This document shows, piece by piece, positions 13,787 through 19,399 of a stretch of 19,399 nucleotides of DNA. The notes beneath the pieces were generated by a model. It had not been told where the DNA came from, did no database searches, and saw only the letters and a list, made by a program, of their open reading frames with translations. Location: positions 1 through 19,399 of the forward strand of contig NZ_JAMONU010000005.1 in assembly GCF_027066465.1 (NCBI RefSeq). Reading direction: 5' to 3'. This DNA is from Thermococcus sp. (lineage in GTDB: Archaea; Methanobacteriota_B; Thermococci; Thermococcales; Thermococcaceae). How positions within the stretch are numbered: the first letter of the stretch is position 1; the number at the start of each line of letters is the position of its first letter. A program made the translations under genes and the position numbers.

Positions 13787-14836
13787 CTATGGCTTCTCCC
13801 TTTTTTCGTTATCATCTTCAATTAAACTTTTCTTGGCCCTCAGCCTCACGCCAAAGTGCGTCGTTACGACCGCCCCAACCCCGGTTGGAATCCAGTATGA
13901 AATCAGCCTGTCGAGGAGCGTTGCGGTTACCGCTACCTCCTTGTTTATCCCCAACAGAACGTAAACGGCTGAGTTCACGGCCTCAATAAGCCCGGTTCCC
14001 CCCGGAATGACGCTAAGCATTCCGACGACTATGCCTACCATCTGGACGACCATAACGTCTATTACCTTAACCGGATACTCTATGGCCCCAAACACGCAGT
14101 AAGTCCTCAGAACCGTAAAGAACCAGGAGGCCGAGGAGTAGATGAGGGCGAGCAGAAACGTCTTTTTGTGCCCCATTAAAAATCGGAAGTCGCTCTGAAA
14201 CCTCGGCACGTCCACCTCAACGGCCTTAACGAACTTGTCCCTGTATTTTTCGGCCTTTTTTGGCATGAACCTCTCAAAGAGTCTGTAAATCCAGTAGAGC
14301 AGTCCTTTGGTTTTCTTTTCGCTCAGGAGTATGCCCACAGCTATTCCCGTGATGACGGCGAAAACGACGTCGAGGCCAATCAGGATCAGCGTTAGGGACA
14401 GTGAGCCGAGGCTGTAAACGTAAACCGTTGAGAACGCAAGCATAATAACTATTGGCACGGTGTCAAGGATTCTGTCCATCATGACCGTGGCAAAGACCCG
14501 ACCGTAGGGCCGCTCTATCTCCTTTGCAAGGAAGTACATCCTCACCGGTTCTCCCCCACCCCTCGCTCCCGGCGTAACGTTGTTGACGAATATCCCCGCG
14601 AGGAGGGCCCTCAGTATCTTGCCGAAGGGGGCCTTCATGTTGAGGCTCTCTATCAGAACGCGCCATCGCATTCCCCACGCCAGCAATCCGAGGATTTCCA
14701 TAACAGCCGCAAGAAGAAGGTAGTACCACCTCGTTCTGCCGAGTATCCTTACGACCTCTTCTATTCCGGCCCACCAGAGGAGAAGCGCAATCATGAAGAG
14801 ACCGAATCCCATCAGACCGATTTTTTTCCAGTCCAT
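13787..14836 (-). CDS. Flippase-like integral membrane protein (UPF0104 / LPG synthase TM family)
   Basis: A 349-residue polytopic protein with about eight hydrophobic segments and the family signature NNVTPGARGGGEPVRMYFLA near 85-104. The related SVIPGGTGLIEA lies near 285-296. Members are archaeal relatives of the MprF flippase domain and of AglD, involved in lipid-linked substrate handling; the actual substrate cannot be told. ATG 14836 follows the methyltransferase stop by three bases, so translation is probably coupled. The C-terminus is short and charged. It sits between NSUN6-like methyltransferase and NAD kinase without an obvious functional link. Confidence 0.85.
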   Translation of the reverse strand: MDWKKIGLMGFGLFMIALLLWWAGIEEVVRILGRTRWYYLLLAAVMEILGLLAWGMRWRVLIESLNMKAPFGKILRALLAGIFVNNVTPGARGGGEPVRMYFLAKEIERPYGRVFATVMMDRILDTVPIVIMLAFSTVYVYSLGSLSLTLILIGLDVVFAVITGIAVGILLSEKKTKGLLYWIYRLFERFMPKKAEKYRDKFVKAVEVDVPRFQSDFRFLMGHKKTFLLALIYSSASWFFTVLRTYCVFGAIEYPVKVIDVMVVQMVGIVVGMLSVIPGGTGLIEAVNSAVYVLLGINKEVAVTATLLDRLISYWIPTGVGAVVTTHFGVRLRAKKSLIEDDNEKREKP

Positions 14837-14839
14837 CGC

Positions 14840-16015
14840 TCACACCTTCCTGAGCCTTGCTATGAAGAAGCCCTGAGTTAAGTGCCTGTGGGGATAGAAG
14901 CGCTGGACTTTCTCAATTCCCAGTCCCTCGGAGCCGATGAAGATAGCCTGCTCCTCCAGCTTTAAGCCCTTCTCCAGCATGAACTTGACGTTTGCCTCGT
15001 TCTCCTCGTAGCTCAGCGTGCAGGTCGAGTAAACCAGAACTCCACCCGGGCGGAGGGACTTTATTGCGGCCCAGATGAAGGCCCTCTGGTAGCGAGCGGT
15101 TGCGATTATATCCTTTGGAGTTCTGCTCTCCCAGAGCTTCGGCCTTATTCCCAAAGCCGTGCACGGAGCATCCAAAAGTATCTTGTCGGCCTGAAGTCCA
15201 AGTTCGGGCAGTTTCCTCGCGTCCATTCTTACAAGCCTCACGTTCTTGACGCCGAGCCTTTTCAGTTCCTCCTCCATCTTCCTCAGCCTGTTCCTCGACT
15301 TGTCAATCGCGATGATTTCACCCCTGTTCTGGAGGAGTTGCGCTATGTGGCTCGTCTTTCCGCCGGGAGCGGCCGCCATGTCGATTATTAATTCTTCCTC
15401 GCTCGGCTCGAGGACGTGGGCGACCACCATGGACGGCAAGCTCTGGGCGTAGAAGAGGCCCTCCTTAAAGCTCTCCAGCTCGCTCAAACTGGGAAGTTTG
15501 AACTTGGGAGTTGTAACCTCAACGGCCAAACCCCTCGTCGAAACTATCATCTCCTTGGCGCTCATCTTAGCTATTCCAATCCCGACGAGAAGTCCCCTCG
15601 GGTCCCTAATCTCGACCTCGTCGCCGGGCTTTATGCTCCTGTCCGCCTGAAGGACGCCGGGAGCGTAGAGGTTCGCCCCCTGGTAGACGCTCTCGCTCGC
15701 GAACTTGTTGGCCCTGACGACCTTCAGCCCGGGCTCGTAGTCGTCTGGAAAGTTGGGGCCTTCCCTCTCGAAGTAGATGCCCTCCTTGAGGTAGGGGCTC
15801 CTCTTCGGCTTCAGTCCCTCCCGCCTGAGGATTCGCATCAGCTTGTCCCTGCTCGTCTTGAGGGTGTTCACTCGAATGTAGTACTTTTCGACCGGCGTTC
15901 TGAGCGATGCCATTATCTCCTCCGCCTCTTTGCCAAAGAGCTTCCGGTAGTACTCTTGAAGCTCCGCCGGAAAGGCCTCAAAGGTCGAAGATTTCCCATT
16001 CCCTTCCAACGTCAA
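14840..16015 (-). CDS. NSUN6-like tRNA m5C methyltransferase with PUA domain
   Basis: A protein of about 391 residues. The RsmB/NSUN fold holds a SAM-binding IDMAAAPGGKTSHIAQLL (211-228), DAPCTALGIRP with motif IV Cys C285, and YSTCTLSYEEN with motif VI catalytic Cys C332. A PUA domain is inserted at about 100-170 (PGDEVEIRDPRGLLVGIGIA). This architecture matches archaeal NSUN6 (PH1991), which methylates C72 of certain tRNAs. No ATG or GTG start exists before residue 35. TTG at 16015 (GAGAGG upstream) or TTG at 16009 are the best candidates, and the conserved part begins around residue 12. The 5' end overlaps the DUF3201-like gene by 38 bases, implying coupled translation. Confidence 0.88.
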   Translation of the reverse strand: MTLEGNGKSSTFEAFPAELQEYYRKLFGKEAEEIMASLRTPVEKYYIRVNTLKTSRDKLMRILRREGLKPKRSPYLKEGIYFEREGPNFPDDYEPGLKVVRANKFASESVYQGANLYAPGVLQADRSIKPGDEVEIRDPRGLLVGIGIAKMSAKEMIVSTRGLAVEVTTPKFKLPSLSELESFKEGLFYAQSLPSMVVAHVLEPSEEELIIDMAAAPGGKTSHIAQLLQNRGEIIAIDKSRNRLRKMEEELKRLGVKNVRLVRMDARKLPELGLQADKILLDAPCTALGIRPKLWESRTPKDIIATARYQRAFIWAAIKSLRPGGVLVYSTCTLSYEENEANVKFMLEKGLKLEEQAIFIGSEGLGIEKVQRFYPHRHLTQGFFIARLRKV

Positions 16016-16493
16016 TCAGCCTCTCAAGGCCTTTTTTGAGCGCTTCTACACTTCCGAAGTTCGCCTCGAACTGGAAGACCTTCTCATCACTCTCCTCAAT
16101 CCTCTCAAGGACCTCCCTCGGCGAGACCCTTCCGTCGCGCCTCCAGTTGTAGACATCGCTCAGGAAGTTCTCGCTCCCGTAGATGAAGCTCCTCGGAAAT
16201 AACTCGAGGAACAGGCTCAAAAACCCCTCGCTTATCCTCTCCTTTGGAACGGCAACGACGAAGTAGTAGCTCTCGGGCGTCGCCCCGACCTCAATCTGGG
16301 GCTTTATTTCAAAGGCAGGGTGCGGGTAGTCCATTCTGACCCACTCGCCGTCGAGGAATATGTAGGCCCCGAAGACCTCCTCTACATCTTCCACCTTGAA
16401 GCCCTTCTCCGGAAGTTCGGCCTTGAGTTCTTCGTTGAGCGTGAAGATGTCGTCCCACATCTTATTTAAAAACTCGTGAATCTCCTTGACCAT
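15978..16493 (-). CDS. DUF3201-like protein
   Basis: A 171-residue acidic soluble protein starting MVKEIHEFLNKMWDDIFTLN. It has a central beta-rich part (EVFGAYIFLDGEWVRMDYPH, ESYYFVVAVP) and a helical end. It resembles, from memory, the Thermococcales DUF3201 family, whose function is unknown; I am only moderately sure. Three ATGs in a row follow GGTGAGG; the third, at 16493, has the best spacing. It heads a leftward cluster with the NSUN6-like methyltransferase, whose start lies within its 3' end, so a role near tRNA modification is conceivable but unsupported. A TATA-like CTTTTAAACCC lies at 16526-16536 on the minus strand. Confidence 0.7.
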   Translation of the reverse strand: MVKEIHEFLNKMWDDIFTLNEELKAELPEKGFKVEDVEEVFGAYIFLDGEWVRMDYPHPAFEIKPQIEVGATPESYYFVVAVPKERISEGFLSLFLELFPRSFIYGSENFLSDVYNWRRDGRVSPREVLERIEESDEKVFQFEANFGSVEALKKGLERLIDVGREWEIFDL

Positions 16494-16525
16494 CATCATC
16501 CTCACCGTAGGGAGAAAAGGGGAGG

Positions 16526-16536
16526 GGTTTAAAAGT
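16526..16536 (-). promoter_or_regulatory. TATA box of the DUF3201-NSUN6-flippase-nadK cluster
   Basis: The minus strand reads CTTTTAAACCC, about 38 bases before ATG 16493 and directly after the stop of the LEA14-like gene. The four downstream genes overlap or are spaced by at most 10 bases, so this probably drives all of them. Confidence 0.55.
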
Positions 16537-17460
16537 TCACCCGCCCGGTAGCTCCTTTACGGCCTGCTGGAGTGCCTGGTTAATCTGCTCCATGATGCTG
16601 GTTTTAACGACGACGTTCTGGCTGAGCAGTCTGACGTTCACAGTCCTGCCGCTCACTCCCACCGTCAGGTATACATCCACCTTGACGTTGCTCCTCTCAC
16701 CGTTCCTGACGTGCAGCGCCCAGACCCTTGGAACAGCCTTAAGGTCTATGAGCGTTTCCACCGGCAGTGTGGCGTAGCCCTTGGCCGGTATTATAATCGT
16801 CTTCTCGGTGTACCCGCGGCCGAGCTTGATGCCGTTAACGTATATGTCGAAGCTGACGTTTCCAATCGGCAGTGGAATGCTGTTCGGGTTGTAGAACCTC
16901 ATGTAGGCCGTTATAACTCCGTAGTCCTTTTCCGTCCCGTTCCATACGAACTTCGTCCCAACGATGGCCGGCGTGCTGACCAGTCCGCCGAGGAGCGGTT
17001 TGCTGTCAACGGTAAAGTTCATCTGGTCGAGGATGTCCTCCTGTATGGTCTGCTTGATGTTGAACTTAATCGGGATTACCTTGAAGAGGTCTCCCCTGAA
17101 GTATATGAGCGCGGTTCCCCTCTGACCGTTGTTCATGTAGTTGACGAACGCATCGACGAGCCTGTAGTTGTTTATCCCTACGACAACCGTGAAGTTTGGT
17201 TTTGTCGGGCTGTAGTTGAACTCCAGAACCTTGGCAACCTCCACCCCAGTGAAGTTGACCGCAACTTCTCTGACGTCAAAGGGAACCAGGAGCGGTCTGT
17301 TCAGCTTCCCGCTGATTACAATCTCGGTAACGGTGTCGTTGACTTTTCCCCAGCTGGCTTTGAGCTGAGGCGGTGAGCTGAGGATTGCGTAGGCCACGTA
17401 TCCTCCCCAGATGAGCAGGATTAAAAAGAACAATCCAATGATTCTCCTCACGAGCCCCAT
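16537..17460 (-). CDS. Membrane-anchored LEA14/WHy-type protein
   Basis: A 307-residue protein with an N-terminal membrane helix (about 5-28, IIGLFFLILLIWGGYVAYAI) and an extracellular part made of two LEA14-like beta domains. The first is about 35-145, the second about 165-275, with FYNPNSIPLPIGNVSFDIYV as the clearest LEA_2/WHy signature. Sequons NDT, NFT, NGT and NVS suggest glycosylation. LEA14-like proteins are linked with stress or desiccation in plants; the role in archaea is unknown. ATG 17460 has AAGGTGG upstream and is preferred to GTG 17469. It diverges from carS over a 72-base spacer. Confidence 0.8.
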   Translation of the reverse strand: MGLVRRIIGLFFLILLIWGGYVAYAILSSPPQLKASWGKVNDTVTEIVISGKLNRPLLVPFDVREVAVNFTGVEVAKVLEFNYSPTKPNFTVVVGINNYRLVDAFVNYMNNGQRGTALIYFRGDLFKVIPIKFNIKQTIQEDILDQMNFTVDSKPLLGGLVSTPAIVGTKFVWNGTEKDYGVITAYMRFYNPNSIPLPIGNVSFDIYVNGIKLGRGYTEKTIIIPAKGYATLPVETLIDLKAVPRVWALHVRNGERSNVKVDVYLTVGVSGRTVNVRLLSQNVVVKTSIMEQINQALQQAVKELPGG

Positions 17461-17493
17461 GCGAACCACCTTATCCTAATGTTCTCCCTTATC

Positions 17494-17502
17494 CTTATAA
17501 AG
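17494..17502. promoter_or_regulatory. Near-palindromic TATA box between LEA14-like gene and carS
   Basis: CTTATAAAG lies 31-39 bases before carS (17533) and 34-42 bases before the leftward start (17460). Its symmetry could let it serve both directions. GGTGGTGAG at 17524-17532 is the carS ribosome site. Confidence 0.55.
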
Positions 17503-17532
17503 GGTTCCCGCCGTTATTTCTCTGGTGGTGAG

Positions 17533-18048
17533 ATGGGCTGGCTCTCATCGATTTTCTGGGCTTTCTGGTACATTTTACCGGCCTACGTTGCCAACGCCTC
17601 CCCAGTTCTTGTGGGTGGTGGCAGACCAATAGACGGTGGACGAACTTGGAGGGACGGGAGAAGGATTCTTGGGGATGGAAAAACCTGGAGGGGCTTCATC
17701 GGTGGCGTCGCCATAGGGACGCTCGTTGGGGCCGTTCAGTACTTTATAACCCCCTGTTTCTATGGAAGTTTCTCCACCGCAGTTAAGCTGGCCTTTCTGC
17801 TCTCCTTCGGTGCCCTTTTTGGGGACCTCGTTGGGAGCTTTTTTAAGAGGAGGGCAAACCTTCCTCGCGGTGCACCGGCAATAGGCCTCGACCAGCTCGG
17901 CTTCCTGATAAGCGCCCTGGCCTTCGCCTATCCAGTTAAAACACTCTCCAGCGGTCAGATTATCTTCCTGCTGGTGGTTTCACCATTCGTCCACTGGGGG
18001 GCCAACTACTTCGCTTACAGGATGGGTTGGAAGAACGTTCCCTGGTAG
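17533..18048 (+). CDS. carS: CDP-archaeol synthase
   Basis: A 171-residue, mostly hydrophobic enzyme that activates unsaturated archaeol (digeranylgeranylglyceryl phosphate) with CTP to give CDP-archaeol, the branch point for polar membrane lipids. Segments typical of CarS are LGDGKTWRGFIGG (46-58), GALFGDLVGSFFKRR (93-107, with acidic and basic residues for Mg-CTP) and RGAPAIGLDQLGF (112-124). There are about five membrane helices. ATG 17533 directly follows GGTGGTGAG; an upstream frame extension to 17479 lies over the promoter and is rejected. Confidence 0.95.
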   Translation: MGWLSSIFWAFWYILPAYVANASPVLVGGGRPIDGGRTWRDGRRILGDGKTWRGFIGGVAIGTLVGAVQYFITPCFYGSFSTAVKLAFLLSFGALFGDLVGSFFKRRANLPRGAPAIGLDQLGFLISALAFAYPVKTLSSGQIIFLLVVSPFVHWGANYFAYRMGWKNVPW

Positions 18049-18158
18049 TTTATTCCTTAGCATAATGATGAATACATGTTTATTAAATAGACAAGTAATC
18101 AAAAACTATTCAAAAAAGTTTTTATTAGTTCCTCTCCGCTGTTCTTCGAGGTGGCATC
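18049..18158 (+). promoter_or_regulatory. AT-rich promoter region of the last gene
   Basis: After the carS stop comes an AT-rich stretch ending in AGTTTTTATTAG (18118-18129), a TATA-like sequence about 35 bases before ATG 18159. GAGGTGG at 18148-18154 is a good ribosome binding site. Confidence 0.55.
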
Positions 18159-19399
18159 ATGAAAGGGTTTGGAGGAGCAGTACTCGTGCTCGTGATTCTG
18201 GGTGCAACATTCTACGGGGCTTTATCTTTCACCCCCGTGTTTGGAAGCACCTCGAACACCGAAACCTACGATGAGTTCTGGAGAATTCTGAATCGGGAGG
18301 CTTATCTCATCTATGAGTTTAACGAGAGTCTCAAAGCACTCTCACCGAACAAAACCATTGGAACTGAGCTTATCTCCAATTCGCGCATGGGAGAACTCAA
18401 CGCGGCCAACATCTCCGCTCAGGTGTGGATTGCCCTTCAGGAACTTAAGGAATCCGGCGTTAAGCTTCACTACACTGCCGAGGAGCTCAGGGAGATGGCA
18501 AGGAACATCTCGGAGCACGGCCTTCCAAACGAGACAGTTAGGGAGCTTAAATCCCAGGGCTGGACAGATGAAGAAATTAAGGCCCTCGAGGAGTACATAG
18601 CCAGAAACGCCAACAGCATTACCTCCGGTTTCGATATGGAGAGCTTTCTCGTGAACTTTTCCAAGGCCTTTGTTCTGGTCGGGTTCAAGTACGCCAGCTA
18701 TGAAGCCTGGGCGTTTGAGAAAATGAACTGGTTCGCCTTGAGTTCAATTCCGACGGATGGGTACAAAAATCAGAAGCGCCAGATTGTTCCCGACCTTCAG
18801 GATGCATGGTCGAAGTTTTACGGGAGCTACCTCAACGGAAACGTCAATGGCATGCTCCTCCAGCTTTCAACGCTTGTAAACGAAACTGAAAAAGTAGTTT
18901 CTGACTCGACAAAAGTTAGGGGTGGGGGCATCATAAGGAGGGTCTATATAAAGAGACCTCGCGTTCTCTCCGGACTTCAGACGTCGGTTCAGTCTGGAAC
19001 ATCAAGCAGTGCTGACACCTATTACTGGCCCGGGGCCCTAAGCTCCTACAGAACCATGAGGGAAATCTACGTCCTTCTTGAGGCGATGAAGCTCGGAAAC
19101 AATAATCCAGAGCTTAAGGCCATGCTCAACCAGAAGGTTGCGAAGCTTAAGGACGAGCTTGTAGCCTACGTGTCATCAATAAACGTTAATCCAAATCCTT
19201 CCCCGAACCCGCCAAATCCCTCACCCCTGCCGATTCCGTGCTCCGGCGGGAAATGTCTCCTCTCGTCAAGCTCTCCCGCCGCTGAAACCCCGGAAAGCTT
19301 ATCTACCAAAAACCCTGCCCTTGACGTTGACTCCAACTACGGCTACATCGACGGCGTTCAGATAACCCTAATAAAGAGCCTACGCTCGGATGGTTATGT
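18159..19399 (+). CDS. Secreted or membrane-anchored protein, truncated by window end
   Basis: The frame is open from ATG 18159 to the last base (over 413 residues), so the gene is partial at its 3' end. Residues about 5-24 (GGAVLVLVILGATFYGALSF) form a signal peptide or anchor. The following 300 residues are helical, with sequons NES, NKT, NIS, NET and NFS. YTAEELREMARNISEHGLPN and SQGWTDEEIKALEEYI look like paired helical segments. A Pro/Asn/Ser-rich linker follows (about 345-365, NPNPSPNPPNPSPLPIP), then CSGGKC and a Ser/Pro-rich stretch leading to another domain. No family is recognised. Asn- and Ser-rich composition and sequons point to a cell-surface glycoprotein. Codon use is chromosomal. 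Confidence 0.85.
   Translation, partial: MKGFGGAVLVLVILGATFYGALSFTPVFGSTSNTETYDEFWRILNREAYLIYEFNESLKALSPNKTIGTELISNSRMGELNAANISAQVWIALQELKESGVKLHYTAEELREMARNISEHGLPNETVRELKSQGWTDEEIKALEEYIARNANSITSGFDMESFLVNFSKAFVLVGFKYASYEAWAFEKMNWFALSSIPTDGYKNQKRQIVPDLQDAWSKFYGSYLNGNVNGMLLQLSTLVNETEKVVSDSTKVRGGGIIRRVYIKRPRVLSGLQTSVQSGTSSSADTYYWPGALSSYRTMREIYVLLEAMKLGNNNPELKAMLNQKVAKLKDELVAYVSSINVNPNPSPNPPNPSPLPIPCSGGKCLLSSSSPAAETPESLSTKNPALDVDSNYGYIDGVQITLIKSLRSDGY

Noticed and set aside
1..19399. CRISPR arrays, rRNA genes and transposase-bearing insertion sequences
   Set aside because: No regularly spaced repeats, rRNA sequence or transposase motifs were seen on either strand.

Overview
The window looks like a stretch of chromosome from a hyperthermophilic archaeon of the Thermococcales, probably Thermococcus. 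Supporting signs are archaeal TATA boxes, GGTGA-type ribosome binding sites, an orphan ADP-forming acetyl-CoA synthetase alpha subunit, an archaeal-type PPAT, CDP-archaeol synthase, Kae1 with the residue numbering of the Pyrococcus protein, and a close match to the Thermococcales glycolytic motif in front of the triose-phosphate isomerase gene. The assignment rests on recognised protein families and was not tested by a search.

Region 1 (1-1064) is chromosomal: the tail of an unidentified gene, then two convergent PUA-fold genes (DUF365 and EVE) whose stop codons share one TTAA. Region 2 (about 1.1-7.2 kb) is AT-rich and reads as an integrated element lying against the 3' end of a tRNA-Gln(UUG) gene. 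It holds a tyrosine integrase at the left end, a helical orphan, a basic orphan, an AT-hook plus ribbon-helix-helix DNA-binding protein, a small Cys-containing protein, a leftward five-helix membrane protein, and, running into the tRNA, a short ORF that looks like the amino-terminal fragment int(N) of an SSV-type 'suicidal' integrase. No replication or virion gene was recognised, so this may be a reduced or satellite element or a remnant.

Region 3 (7.2-19.4 kb) is ordinary dense chromosome. It contains tRNA-Gln, tpiA and coaD on the minus strand. Divergent from them are a secreted membrane-anchored protein and the acetyl-CoA synthetase alpha subunit, then kae1 and a DUF835 protein. A leftward four-gene cluster follows: DUF3201-like, an NSUN6-like tRNA m5C methyltransferase, a flippase-like membrane protein and NAD kinase. 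Next are a leftward LEA14-like membrane-anchored protein and, divergent from it, carS. The window ends in a truncated secreted protein that is open to the last base.

The region of most interest is the 1.1-7.2 kb element. Its layout (integrase body reading in from the left edge, int(N)-like fragment reading out into a tRNA at the right edge) matches a split-integrase provirus, but no tRNA-derived att copy is visible at the left end. Instead, both ends carry a 13/14 match, TTAC(C/A)GGTCGAAAA. The DNA-binding gene has a perfect palindrome at its promoter, and an AAATTCAAT-type motif recurs upstream of three element genes, which suggests a small regulon.
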